A stretch of DNA of 57,570 nt from Mikrocytos mackini. Lineage: Eukaryota; Endomyxa; Ascetosporea; Mikrocytida; Mikrocytiidae. A program made the translations under genes and the position numbers. Where the stretch lies: assembly GCA_030180075.1 (NCBI GenBank), contig JASNJN010000117.1, forward strand, positions 1-57,570, in the 5' to 3' direction. Position 1 is the stretch's first letter, and every line of letters begins with the position of its first letter. The notes under the pieces were generated by a model. That model saw only the letters and a program-made list of their open reading frames with translations. It was not told the origin of the DNA and did no database searches. Below, piece by piece: positions 32,526 through 42,742 of this stretch.

Positions 32526-33389
32526 ATGTTTGAAAAAATAAAATTTCAGAATGCAACAAATATTACAATCCAGGGGTATTTATACGTACCAAAAATAAAG
32601 AAAACAGACATATTATTATACTATTTCCATGGTTATGGCGGTTATTTTACACAAGTAGAGGGAATTAACATTTTAGACGAGTATATGAAGCAGGGCTTTG
32701 CACTGTGTGGAATCGACATGTTAGGACACGGATTATCAGGAGGAAATAGAGGTCAAGTTTCCAGTTTCGAAAGTGTACTCGAAGACAATGTAAAATTCAT
32801 TAAATTAGTCCAACAAAAGCATTCCTGCTATAAAAACATTGTATTGCTTGGCCATTCTCTGGGCGGTGCTTGTGCATTAATTATAGGAGCCCAATTCAAC
32901 CTAAACATAAAAGGAGTCGTTTCTCTCGCACCTTTACTTGATATAGCCGGTTTTAAAAACAGTATCATTTACAACGCAATTAAACCAGTAAAGATGCTCA
33001 ACAAAATTTGTCCTAAATTAGTGATGAAGCCTTGTAGGATAAAGTTCCCTAAATTAGCCCAGCAGTTTCCTGAATTTAAAGACATAATTGTGAATGACGA
33101 ATTAATCTTTAGAGGTTCTATGAATCTAAACACATTTGTACAAGTAGACAATTTAAGACTGTATTGTATAAAATCGGCTGTTAATATTAAAGTGCCTGTT
33201 TTAATAATCCATGGGAAAGATGACGATATAACAAGTTACAAAGCTAGTAAACGACTGTTCCAAGAAATGAATAACAACAACAAAACATTTATTGGCATTG
33301 AAGGATCTACACACTATCTCATTTTAGATTCAAAGAAACAAATGATAACAAATTTTATATTGAAGTGGATGAAAGAAATTATAAAGTAA
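32526..33389 (+). CDS. Alpha/beta hydrolase, monoacylglycerol lipase-like
   Basis: The protein has 287 residues, the usual size for the family. Oxyanion motif HGYGG is at 35-39, the region GIDMLGHGLSGG at 62-73, the nucleophile elbow GHSLGG at 109-114 (Ser111), the acid in HGKDDD (Asp233 probably) and the catalytic His263 in STHYL. The order and spacing are those of monoacylglycerol lipases (Hydrolase_4), which release a fatty acid and glycerol from monoacylglycerol. The lid segment 140-170 is hydrophobic, as expected for lipid substrates. No signal peptide is seen. The frame is intact. It follows protein B by 156 bp and converges on EXO1, with 29 bp between stop codons. Confidence 0.88.
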   Translation: MFEKIKFQNATNITIQGYLYVPKIKKTDILLYYFHGYGGYFTQVEGINILDEYMKQGFALCGIDMLGHGLSGGNRGQVSSFESVLEDNVKFIKLVQQKHSCYKNIVLLGHSLGGACALIIGAQFNLNIKGVVSLAPLLDIAGFKNSIIYNAIKPVKMLNKICPKLVMKPCRIKFPKLAQQFPEFKDIIVNDELIFRGSMNLNTFVQVDNLRLYCIKSAVNIKVPVLIIHGKDDDITSYKASKRLFQEMNNNNKTFIGIEGSTHYLILDSKKQMITNFILKWMKEIIK

Positions 33390-33418
33390 AAAATAATTAA
33401 AGAAAGTATGTTTCAGTT

Positions 33419-34579
33419 TTATTGGCTTTTGCCATTACTTTTTATTCTTTCAATGTATTTTATCTTCTTTTTATATTTCTTATGTTTATTTGTAACTTCC
33501 ATAATTTCTTGGTTATTCTCACTTTCTTCAATTTCTTCATTGTTTAGCTCTTTATCTTCCAAATCTTTGTCTATTACTATTTCACTCAAATCAAACTTAG
33601 CCCAAAATTCAGTCGCTTCTTTATCTTCATCTTTTATTTCATTCAGAGGTTTAATTGTTTGATTTTTTAAACAATAAATAGGGTGGTGTCTCCAACTTAA
33701 AAGAGCAAGGTTAAATCGTTCAGGGAAATCTTCAGGTATTTCATATTTTTGGAGTTCAAGTATGTTTTCCGAAATTTTCGATACATCGCCGTTTGTACCG
33801 TTTACTAAATCAAGCCCTTTTACAAAACCAACGTTTCTAACTTTGTTAGGAATGTAATCACAGCCCGTTAACGCACATACACTCATAAACTCATTGAAGT
33901 TTAAATCGACAATCTTTTTTGTTCTACTGTTCATTTTGGAAGGAAGCTTTTTGTCTGTATTTTCAGTTTCAGGGAATAAATTTGTTGTGTCGAAAAACAC
34001 ACCGTTTCCATCAGAGTCTAATTTAGTAAACAGTTTGTTAACTCCAAATACAATCAAATCAGAGTCCTCACTGATAACAAAATCAACAAAGTTGTGTTTG
34101 TAAAGGTAAGCAAGTTGTGCGTCACATTCAAAAGGAGCAACAAGAAACTTGTAGTTCTTCTGTTTGCAGTGCTCTATGGCAACGTCGTGCACTTCTTTCG
34201 TGACACTCATGCAAGTTCTGAGAATTGCGACTGCTTCAGCTTTCTTTCCCGTTTTTTGATAAACCTTGAATGCATTATCTTTGGCCTTTTCTCTGCTCGC
34301 GACCCTCTTCAGGTCTGTTTCGGCCTTGAATGGATATGCAGACCCATCAAAAATAAGATATGGTTCAATGTTGTTGAGTTGAAGAAGTAAAACGTAGTTG
34401 TCAATCAAAGAAAGAAATCTTGAAGGTGTTTTCCCATCTAATACTTCACTAGCACATAAATAAAGACCCCTGTGTATCCATCCATAAACATCAATAGCAG
34501 CCTTCCTGTGCCTAAGCTTTTTGAGGTTCAGGCGCTTTGAAAAATCGGAAAGGTTTTTTAGAAGGTTTAAAATTCCCAT
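33419..34579 (-). CDS. EXO1: Exonuclease 1 (XPG/FEN1 family 5' nuclease)
   Basis: The protein has 386 residues starting MGILNLLK. The metal-binding acids sit almost exactly as in human EXO1: Asp30 (AIDVY), Asp78 (FDGSA), Glu151 and Asp153 (APFECDAQ), Asp172 and Asp174 (SEDSDL), then Asp241 (TGCDY) after an insert of some 16 residues. EXO1 resects 5' ends in mismatch repair, recombination and telomere processing. The helix-hairpin-helix region (YIPNKVRNVGF) lacks the usual GIG. The C-terminus is acidic then basic, and the long MLH1-binding tail of larger homologues is missing. The frame is intact. The ATG lies 9 bp from the divergent gene at 34589. Confidence 0.92.
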   Translation of the reverse strand: MGILNLLKNLSDFSKRLNLKKLRHRKAAIDVYGWIHRGLYLCASEVLDGKTPSRFLSLIDNYVLLLQLNNIEPYLIFDGSAYPFKAETDLKRVASREKAKDNAFKVYQKTGKKAEAVAILRTCMSVTKEVHDVAIEHCKQKNYKFLVAPFECDAQLAYLYKHNFVDFVISEDSDLIVFGVNKLFTKLDSDGNGVFFDTTNLFPETENTDKKLPSKMNSRTKKIVDLNFNEFMSVCALTGCDYIPNKVRNVGFVKGLDLVNGTNGDVSKISENILELQKYEIPEDFPERFNLALLSWRHHPIYCLKNQTIKPLNEIKDEDKEATEFWAKFDLSEIVIDKDLEDKELNNEEIEESENNQEIMEVTNKHKKYKKKIKYIERIKSNGKSQ

Positions 34580-34588
34580 AAAAATTTA
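34580..34588. promoter_or_regulatory. 9-bp divergent start region with a central AAATTT
   Basis: The two start codons (34579 minus, 34589 plus) are separated by 9 bases. AAATTT is at 34582-34587, 2 bases from the minus-strand ATG and 1 base from the plus-strand ATG. Promoter elements for each gene must therefore lie largely inside the other gene. Confidence 0.55.
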
Positions 34589-34924
34589 ATGACACAACAA
34601 CTCGACATAGTGCAGGTTATGATCAAGGCGCGATTAACCTTGTTATGGAAACGCAAACGTGCACTTGTAGAAGAACTTGATTTCGTTTCAGAGCTGCCCA
34701 ATGAAAAGTTAGAAAATCTTTCTAAAGAAAAGAACAACGACCAAAGATTCCTTCTTAAAGACATTAAAATCACAGAAGAGGAGCACGGCTCTTCAAAGCA
34801 CATAGTTGATATCGTGGACAATTGGTGCGGCCAAACTAAAGCAAAAATACAAAACAAATCTTTAACAGAAGTAGATTTATTAAAGTTAAAGAAAATAATA
34901 GATATACTTTATGTAGATAAATAA
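34589..34924 (+). CDS. Small conserved-looking protein, function unknown
   Basis: The frame codes 111 residues and is intact. It is charged and helical: a basic N-terminal helix (IKARLTLLWKRKRALVEEL), an acidic middle, and a C-terminal helix (DLLKLKKIIDILYV). No membrane segment or cysteine cluster is seen. The tight packing between EXO1 and RPF2 (25 bp to the RPF2 stop) supports a real gene. No family was recognised. Confidence 0.65.
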   Translation: MTQQLDIVQVMIKARLTLLWKRKRALVEELDFVSELPNEKLENLSKEKNNDQRFLLKDIKITEEEHGSSKHIVDIVDNWCGQTKAKIQNKSLTEVDLLKLKKIIDILYVDK

Positions 34925-34949
34925 AATAAACTAAATAATTTATGTTGAA

Positions 34950-35690
34950 TCATCTCACTCGTTTGTGTCTATTCACTTCATTTAAGTCTTGTTTGGTTGT
35001 GTATATCCATCCCACTTTCCCATGTATATCATCATCCACTATTTTTTTGCTCTTTTTTGATTTCTTTTCTTCCTTTGGATAAGCTTGTTCTAATGTGTCT
35101 TGAGTTTCAAAGTTGTTTTCTTCAACAATTACAAATTCAAGTTTGAGAAACTCCTCTTGTACTGTCTTAGTTTGCGAGTTAAGTTTAACTACATTTAATC
35201 TGTACGTATCTTCAAATTGTCTAATTAATACTAGTTTCTGAAACAGATTAGTTTCGTTGTATTCATAGCTGTTTCTAAATACATCCACAAAGATACTTTT
35301 TAGTAACTCATTTTCTTTGACTAGAAAAGAAAAGGCTGGGACAGCAGAGTCAATGAATTCTGCCTTTTTGTTTGTAACTACAACAGACGAAAGGGTGATG
35401 CTTAATTTGATAGTGTGAAATAAGAAATTGTTGAACATTCGACCTATCACTATATTGAATGTTTCTTTTAGCTTCTTTTGATTGAACAATATAAATGAGT
35501 CACATTTCTTTGCTAATAGAAGCTTTTCTATGTCGCCGTAACCGTCGGCAAGAGAAACCTTCTGTGTGTATAACACAAAGTTTGGGAACTTAAGAATCTT
35601 GAATATGTTGGCTACTTCTTTGATACCTTGAGGTAGATGCTTTGGTACAATTAGAAGAGTCCTTCTGAAACTGTTAGTGAACTTTGCCAT
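34950..35690 (-). CDS. RPF2: Ribosome production factor 2 (Brix domain)
   Basis: The protein has 246 residues. The N-terminal 150 follow the RPF2 Brix domain: IKEVANIFKILKFPNFVLY, a KCDSFILFN strand, then NIVIGRMFNNFLFHTIKLSI, which matches the NLVIGRMFDYHVLDMIELGI region of the family. RPF2 works with RRS1 to bring 5S RNP (5S rRNA, uL5, uL18) into the pre-60S ribosome in the nucleolus. The C-terminus is Lys-rich (KKSKKSKKIV), as usual. It is shorter than the 310-345 residues of other eukaryotes. The ATG at 35690 is the first in frame. Confidence 0.87.
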   Translation of the reverse strand: MAKFTNSFRRTLLIVPKHLPQGIKEVANIFKILKFPNFVLYTQKVSLADGYGDIEKLLLAKKCDSFILFNQKKLKETFNIVIGRMFNNFLFHTIKLSITLSSVVVTNKKAEFIDSAVPAFSFLVKENELLKSIFVDVFRNSYEYNETNLFQKLVLIRQFEDTYRLNVVKLNSQTKTVQEEFLKLEFVIVEENNFETQDTLEQAYPKEEKKSKKSKKIVDDDIHGKVGWIYTTKQDLNEVNRHKRVR

Positions 35691-35971
35691 TTCAAAAAGT
35701 TATTTTCTTTAAAAACTACCAAGAAGCATTTAACTTTTGCTACGAGCTTTACAGACAAACTAAATTAAATTATTTACCTCTTCTAATGATTTCAAGTACT
35801 TGAGGAATAAAAGACCGTTTAACCGCTCCAACAAGAAAATTTCCTTCTTCGTCGATTTATACACTCATCAATTCACATTTGAGGTTTAGAATACAATATA
35901 AGAGAAATATTAGGTACAACTAATACCCAAACTTACAAAACCATTGCATTCATTTTAATTTAAACAAATTT
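35691..35971. other. Intergenic region with a possible tiny split gene
   Basis: On the minus strand, ATG codons at 35953 and 35944 are followed after 17 nt by GTAAGT (35936-35931), a good 5' splice site. Downstream is an open stretch reading DEEGNFLVGAVKRSF to a stop near 35780. No 3' splice site that joins them in frame was found, so this is only a pointer. AAATTT at 35966-35971 belongs to the next plus-strand gene. Confidence 0.25.
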
Positions 35972-37366
35972 ATGTCAAAGAAGGACAACGAAGCTAAAGG
36001 AAGTCACAAACACGAAACCATATCACGTGTTTTATTATATGTTTCATACACTATTATTACTGCCATCTTTATATTGAATACCGTCAACACTTTAGTTTTA
36101 GCACACACATCCAACCCCTTCTTATACTGGATACACTTAGGACTTTCTGTAATTTCCATACTTTCTTCACTGGGTATCTACTACTTAATATTTCTACTGT
36201 TTAAGACCTTTAAATCTTCCATATTCTACATTTCTATTACAGTATTAAACGTTCTTGTGGCTTTGTTTTCCATCTTCATCTACAAAGCATCTAACTTTAA
36301 AGCACTTTACATTACACTCTTGTCCTTAATGGGGGCTTTTGACTTATTCCTGTTGATTTTGTCCTGTAATATTAAGCTTCCATCCCTTCTCTTCAACATA
36401 GCTTCACAAAGACTCTTTAAATTAAAGAAAGATATATTAAAGAACTTGCTAAAAGAATTGGTGTTATTGTTTACGTGCACATGTATTTCTTGTACATCTA
36501 TTGTGTTAGGAATCAATAATTATGTCACTACAAAAAAGATTTCTAACACTACATATTTACAAGTTTGTGCTATAGTAACCATTTTACTCACTTTAATTTC
36601 ATTATTCACAGTAATACACAATTCATATTTAAACCACGTTTTACTTGGTGTACTAATTCTAGTAAATCACTACAAATACAAACATACAACAGACATTGAA
36701 AGTAACAAGGAGACTAAAGAACAGAAAAATAATACATTGTCATGCTTCGAAGATCTAAACAACAAATATATAAGGAACAAATTCTTTAAAACTTCAACGA
36801 ATGATTATTCTTTTGAGTATGGAAAGACAACTTATATAAGGGTGAAACAGAAAGAGGTTATACTTAGTAAATATTTCATGGAAGAAATTAATAGAGGAGA
36901 AGCTTCACTGCATTGGATTACTACAATGGGAAGTTTTATTTACAGCTTAATATATAACGTTACATTAGAAGAAGCAACTAAAATGCACAAAAAGGCTTGT
37001 TATTTTGGCGGGTATTTGGAATTAGTAAATGTACCTATGTTAAAACTGTTTATGAATACAATAGGAGTTGTGATAAGTTTGATTGTGACTATAATGGTAT
37101 CAGTTTTGTTTATAGCTATTTCATATTTAAAATATGATCTAAGCGACATAAATTGGTGGGTATTTGCTAATATAACCGGGACAACATTTGTGAGTTTATA
37201 TGTAATAATTGGGTGTGTTAATGGATTGTTTTATGGTTATACCGAAACAACAGTGTGCTTATTTATAGAAGACCCAGAAGTAGTATTAATAGACAGGCGG
37301 TATTGGAAGAGACTGAAAGCATATATGGATGGTGCACGCAAAACAAAAATAATTAACAACATATAA
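35972..37366 (+). CDS. Multipass membrane protein, function unknown
   Basis: The protein has 464 residues from an ATG directly preceded by AAATTT. About six to eight hydrophobic helices fall in two groups, near residues 20-145 and 165-235, then a soluble stretch (235-320), then two or three more helices (355-425). The C-terminus is basic and cytosolic by the positive-inside rule. A short TVCLFIEDPE motif after the last helix faintly recalls choline transporter-like (CTL) proteins, but the match is too weak to assign. The frame is intact. Its expression signal and position suggest a normal host gene. Confidence 0.7.
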   Translation: MSKKDNEAKGSHKHETISRVLLYVSYTIITAIFILNTVNTLVLAHTSNPFLYWIHLGLSVISILSSLGIYYLIFLLFKTFKSSIFYISITVLNVLVALFSIFIYKASNFKALYITLLSLMGAFDLFLLILSCNIKLPSLLFNIASQRLFKLKKDILKNLLKELVLLFTCTCISCTSIVLGINNYVTTKKISNTTYLQVCAIVTILLTLISLFTVIHNSYLNHVLLGVLILVNHYKYKHTTDIESNKETKEQKNNTLSCFEDLNNKYIRNKFFKTSTNDYSFEYGKTTYIRVKQKEVILSKYFMEEINRGEASLHWITTMGSFIYSLIYNVTLEEATKMHKKACYFGGYLELVNVPMLKLFMNTIGVVISLIVTIMVSVLFIAISYLKYDLSDINWWVFANITGTTFVSLYVIIGCVNGLFYGYTETTVCLFIEDPEVVLIDRRYWKRLKAYMDGARKTKIINNI

Positions 37367-37402
37367 GATATTAGTGATTTAATAGATATATAGTTATTTA
37401 GT

Positions 37403-38094
37403 TTAGTTGTCCTTTTTTTCATGGTCTTTTTCAACAAGGACTGTATATTTGGAGACGGCTTCCAAGAAAGAGTTTGCATTTATCTGTATTATTTTCTGTT
37501 TTTTATTTGAAATATTGTCTTCATTATATAATATCATATCACCACCATTTTCATTAGGAGGGATGAGTGAAATATGCTCTAAATTATAAAATTTTATATG
37601 GTGTTTGTTTTGAGCTTAAAAATATAGAACATTTCGAATTTTTGAAAATTTTGGTTCATTAGCAAAATTTTATGAGCATTTTTGCCGTTTGAGCATATTT
37701 CGCATACTTATTAGAATATTATTTACCCATTTTGGTAGTAAAAATATGCTTTTAAAATTAAGAGCATATTCCATTCATCCCTATTCATTAGATATTTTCG
37801 AATCATTTCTTCAATATTGTGTGTATTGAATCTTGAAAGATACGGGTTGGCTTTTTCGTCGCCCAATATATCTGTCGGCACCTTACTTGCAACCCAAACT
37901 TCAAAGTTTTCTTTATTCTTTTTGCTAGTGGAGTTTTTAAACTTATTCAACTCTCTGGTAAATATATCAGATTTGGGGTTAAGTTCTTCGATGCAATTTG
38001 AACACACAGTCAATGATTTCAAACTAAATATAGCCCACCAACGTACATATAAATCAGTGATGTCCTCATTTGTCAGTTTAACAAAAGAAATCAT
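37403..38094 (-). pseudogene. Unknown protein gene cut by a MITE
   Basis: The ATG at 38094 starts 103 host codons (MISFVKLTNEDITDLYVRWW...) with a Cys pair (CSNC) and a charged middle. A 226-bp MITE then breaks the frame. Beyond it, 37549-37403 holds about 48 more codons (NENGGDMILYNEDN ... EKKDN, stop 37403). Joining the two needs the MITE removed plus a one-base shift, so the gene has at least two lesions, or the joint is more complex. No family was recognised. Confidence 0.6.
37558..37783. mobile_element. hAT-type MITE in a host gene
   Basis: The 226-bp element has inverted ends (A)GGGATGA(A/G)TG(G/A)AATATGCTC. The perfect 8-bp duplication TTCATTAG stands at 37550-37557 and 37784-37791. 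Confidence 0.9.
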
Positions 38095-38403
38095 TTTAAT
38101 CTTGTTCTTTTGTTTTCTTAATAAAGAAGATTTATGTTAGTTTTTCTATTCGTTTTTGAATCATTCAACTCCAAAATAGTGTCACTTTTTTCTATCTTCT
38201 CAGTATGTGTTTTATTATTTAATCGTAGTTTTGATTCTTGAGTAAGAGCTTAACGATCTACTATGTTTCTATTTGATAGTTTTATTTTTAAGTGTAATGT
38301 TTTGTAAATCAATAGCAGGTCTTTATCGTCTATTGTTGTCATCCTATCCTTAACCAACTCTTTGATGTCTGTGGTTATATTAAAAAAGTATAACGGTCCT
38401 AGC

Positions 38404-39508
38404 TTAACACTTTACCTACCACAGGGGTCAATTCGACCCATAGGCCTTTCCGAAAAATGACCACATGGGTCACATTGACCCTCAGTTTCAAGGATCTGCA
38501 GACCACATGAGTCAATGTGACCCACGAAATGCTATCTGTTGCAGACGATATGGGTCATAATGACCCATATAACTTTCCATGAAAATACTAGATGGGTCAT
38601 TATGACCCACAGAATTCCATCTGTTGCGGACCATATGGGTCAATATGACCCGTGTGGCAAATAATTAATTTAAATGATTTTGAACAGGCGTTTCATCTTT
38701 TAAAGGTGGAATATCACTTTGAATGAGTTAAATATACTCTTAATTTGAAAGGCATATGTGATATAAGCCCCTAGTTAGTGAATAAAACAATTATATGTGT
38801 TATTGAAATTTAACTTTCTGAAATAGCAAATTTGAAAATTGTATAGAGGCAATTGCAATATTTCTATACCAATGGCCATACCTATCAAAACTAAAGTACG
38901 AAGTTTTGTTCTCGACCTTTTATAAAATATGAGAATTTCAAAGATAACACAGAGGAATATACACGCTCCCTTCGAACACAGCGTTTAAACTTCAATAAAT
39001 CAACCATTGGCACCAAAACAAAGCGATCATCATAACATAATAATAAAGATTGTTCATTGTGTACTCTTCTGTCGTGCAGTGACAATAAATTACACATTTT
39101 ATGACGGATTTACTGCAAATGGGGATATGTGATGCGAATCCGAACAACACATGGGCATGTTGAGTTTTACAGTTTAACGGGGAAGTATTGACCATATCCA
39201 AGGATTTAGGAATTGTGTACATAAAATTTTGTGAGATATACTAGGACAGAGAAACTAATTAAATAATATATATTGAATGTAACATATAATTAACTTGTTT
39301 TGCATAAAATGGAAACATGTTTTTTATTAGATTTTATTGGTTTTTAGATTTATGTTACAAAACTGAAAAAAATCCCTGCAATTTTCTTATTTTGACATTT
39401 ATGAAAAACCCAAATATTCGATATGTCTCATTTAAGATCACTACAACACTATGGTATGTTTGGTTAGACTCTCGGAATGCTATATTTCTGTAGTCCGTAA
39501 AGTGTTAA
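38404..39508. mobile_element. piggyBac-like non-autonomous element
   Basis: Both ends are TTAACACTTTAC in inverted orientation (38404-38415 and 39497-39508), so TTAA is the target, as for piggyBac. Size is 1.1 kb. The left end holds six spaced palindromes. Short minus-strand frames (38891-39222) show no piggyBac transposase motif. The insertion splits a host frame at TTAA, which supports transposition rather than chance ends. Confidence 0.8.
38425..38651. repeat. Six spaced palindromes GGGTCAnnnTGACCC
   Basis: Copies begin at about 38425, 38466, 38507, 38554, 38593 and 38637. Each is a 15-base palindrome or a one-mismatch version, 39-47 bases apart. They lie just inside the left end of the piggyBac-like element and may be transposase binding sites. 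Confidence 0.85.
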
Positions 39509-39518
39509 TGATTAACAT

Positions 39519-39844
39519 GGCGAATTTAATTTTTTATGTTTTCGTCAAAAATTTTTATTTGAATTTTACCAGATTAACAACTCAAATAATTCCATTTATT
39601 ACGCCAAACTGCTGTTATTTTAGTCAATTTACCTAAAAATTCCCCAAAATTGCTTTATTGCCTTTTATTGCTTTTAATTATCGCTACCAGATGCTCTACA
39701 GGATCTGAAAATCGTTCTAGAGCGTTAAAATTATGTACTAATAATAATATACAATTTTGAAAAAATTGCTTTTTGGGACCCCTAATGATAACACAGAGGA
39801 TTTGTTAAATAATTTTTAATGTAGATTTTATGTAGTGAAAATAG
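39519..39844. other. AT-rich spacer between two transposons
   Basis: No gene or repeat recognised. Confidence 0.35.
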
Positions 39845-40060
39845 GCACTTCAATTTTGTAGGAATTTTTTCCTTTTTACTGGGCATTTAAAATTCGATAT
39901 ACCAGATATATCTCGCTATTGTGTGTATTTTAAAGAGTTCAACCGAGAATGTTCCATTTCTTTGTGTTATTAAAGATTAAGGCTGTTTTCAAAAATTTCA
40001 AAAAAATTTGTTTTCAAGACTACACGTTCTTATAGAGCTTCATATCACTACAATTGGACA

Positions 40061-42742
40061 ATGGAAACTAAAGATGATCTAATAAATGAGGCTAATTATT
40101 TATATGCCTTTGTGAAGCAAGTAGTGATAAAACAGCAGCAAGTACTAAGAGAACGAGCTACCACAGGCCTGCCGAACTATTCTGAGCTCATCTGTACAAC
40201 CACTTCTACATGCATAACCCCTTCTACAGACATAAACCCCTCTACAAACACAGAACTTTTCCCATATACTGACTTAACTAAACCAACGGAAGCTAAAATA
40301 CGACATTCTCTAGACACACAAAGAAATGATGCAGAGAGCGATTTAGTTTCAATCCGGGGCCAGCCTAACTTCGAAATAGAAAGAACATCTGTTAATAAAG
40401 GCACCCCGAATTTAACAGAATAGAAATACCTAATAGAAGCCAAATGATTTAAAAACGATAAAGAGGCTCGTGTATGGTTGAATTCCTTCTTGTTCGTTGA
40501 TCCATTACAATACACTAAAACTACAGAGAGTAAAAAACAACAAATGCATATTCGAAAATTTATTACAAGTGCAAACAGCACTCAATTTGTTAAAGAAGAT
40601 ATAAAACCGCAAACCAAATATATCAGACTGAAAATGAAAGAATGCATGCCGAGATAGATCTAGATTTAATCGCCCCATGTCCAGCTTATATTACTTTTAC
40701 GGTATTGCTTAATAATACATGTAGAATAGAATATTGTAAAATACACAGCCATATATTAGATTTTAATTATTTAAAATTTAGTAAGACATTTAAACAAGTG
40801 TTGATTGATAAAATTGATATTGGAATACCACTTTGTACAATTTATAAACACTACATGGACGGGTTTGATTCAAAGAATATTAATGAGAAGGATTATCTAA
40901 CTTTAAATTATCTTCGTTTTCTTAGATATTCTTACTCAAATGAAGCGACGCCATACAAAGAAGACCAATATTATTTCCTACAACTAATTAGCTATTATAT
41001 AAAGAACGCAGCTGTAATTGTTATATCATTAAAGTTACAAAGCATGGAATGTTGTTATAATATTACAGACAAAGAAGATTTTGTGTTTGCGTTCTCAAGT
41101 TCATACCAATTGGACATACTGGAAAATACAAACATACACTAATTTTAATCGACAGCACGCATGGGACGAACAGATATAAGTTTCTCCTAACTACTCTTTT
41201 TGTGGTTGATGATTCTTTCAACGGAATACCAGTTCTTTACATCATCTCAAACTCTGATAATAGTAAAATAATAGAGCGCGTTTTAAGAGATTATATAAGA
41301 TTGACAAGTAAGGAAATAGTAACAACTTACGTTGTTACCGACTTGTTCCCTGGTTTCTTCAATGGGTGGATCAAAGCTTTCGGTTCTGATGCATCCTGGT
41401 TGGGGTGCACATATCACTTCAATAAGACCATCACAAAGAATTTAAGTTCTTTAATAAAAGATAAAGCTAAAAGGCATTCTATTAAAAAGCATTTTATACT
41501 TATGCAGCTAGAAAGAGATAAAGGAACTTTTATAAGAAAACTAGGCATATTTATGGAATTTCTAAAAGGAGTAAGCAAATCATTCCATGAATACTTCAGA
41601 CGCAACTTTCTGGCACATTTTAAAAAATGGGCCATATGTTTTCGCATCGATTGTTTAGTGAATACAACTTCTTATGTGGAAACATACCATGGAAATTAAA
41701 ATATAAGTACTTGGAGAAAAAGACCAATGCTAGGTTAGACGGTCTGTTTGTGAAGCTAGTACAATACTCAAAACACATGGAAGCACATCTTTTTAAATTA
41801 AAAAATGTGGATAATTATGAGTTTACTAATTACCGAGAAAAATTTTCTAATAAGTTTCACAAAGAAGCGACATATATGTGCGTTGAAAATATAATATTTT
41901 CAGAGAACAATTGTATGGTGACATTGGGAAACATAACTGTTGTTTATGAGGGGATGTGCAATAAAGATAACACTGAAATATTTTGTAAACAGTGTAGAAT
42001 TTGTTATTACTGTTACAGTTGCACTTGCAAAAACAATTTCCAAAGAAAGCAGATTTGTCGTCACATACATTTCGTTCATTTACACAGCCTTATCGCACAT
42101 GAAAATTATCATAATAAATCAAAAAACGATAATTCAGAAAATAAACCAGAAGATCATAAAGGCCAGATGAATAGTTCGGATTTAATAGTTAAAATAGGAA
42201 ACCCAAATGAAATATTTACTTCTGCTTATCAAAATGCAAAGAATGATATCATGATTAGAGGAAAAGAAACACTTGATAAAACGAATTTTTCACAAAATTA
42301 CAACTATACGATTTCGAAAAGAGGGAAAATTGATAAAAAGATTTATTTAGAGAAAATAAACGAAGTGACAGGTATATTTAATAGCTATATTGGCGAATTT
42401 ACCAAAAGTGTGTTATTAGAAAATTACAATAAAATAGATAAATTCAGTAAAAAATTAAAACAATTGATCGATGAAAAGGAAAACCGGGCAACATCTAACC
42501 ATTTAGAAATAGGGAATAACGTGGACGCTCATTTCTACAAGAATCAAAAACAAAAAAGATTTTTTACGTTTGGTAAAGTACAAAAAAGAAGCAAAATTTT
42601 ACAATGCAACGTTTGTAATAAGAAATTTTTTGATTGTGATGAAACCATTGAGTGTGCGCATAAATGTAGAAATAGAATTCATAAACATTGCCTTTCTGAT
42701 TCTTGTTTTTCAAATTTACAGGGGGATTTCTATTGCTGTTAA
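40061..42742 (+). pseudogene. MULE 2 transposase with SWIM and PHD-like ends
   Basis: The ATG at 40061 starts METKDDLINEA. Stops at 40421 (TAG) and about 40445 (TGA) break the N-terminal part. Frameshifts follow near 40640, 41135 and 41695. Readable domains: a His-rich zinc region (CRIEYCKIHSH), the DDE core with LIDSTHGT (first Asp), VVTDLFPGFFNGW (second Asp), GCTYHF, an ETYHGN block, a SWIM finger (CTCKNN...CRHIH at about 42020-42070), a coiled stretch, and a Cys-rich C-terminus CNVCNKKFFDC...CAHKC...HKHCL...FYCC ending at 42742 that resembles a PHD finger. The inverted TIR copy of the start (43411, minus) is open for 159 codons and better preserved than the one joined to the core. Confidence 0.88.

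Larger units (their letters stand above)
38118..39518 (-). pseudogene. Unknown protein gene cut by a piggyBac-like element
   Basis: An ATG at 39518 gives three codons, then TTAA and the piggyBac-like element. Beyond the element the frame goes on from 38403. Removing the element with one TTAA gives MLIIKLGPLYFFNITTDIKE and on through a helical, charged stretch to TAA at 38250. Past that stop the same frame stays open to 38118 (ALTQESKLRL...). So the gene has the insertion and one nonsense codon. Its total would be about 100 residues. No family recognised; it lies 23 bp upstream of the other broken gene at 38094, same strand. Confidence 0.5.

Noticed and set aside
35972-37366. Choline transporter-like (CTL) assignment
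   Set aside because: Only a short C-terminal motif is similar and helix spacing does not settle it; left as unknown.
38425-38651. CRISPR array
   Set aside because: The repeats are short palindromes with variable spacing inside a transposon end, no cas genes are near, and the organism is eukaryotic.
38891-39222. piggyBac transposase in the short minus-strand frames
   Set aside because: No DDD motif or Cys-rich C-terminus could be read.
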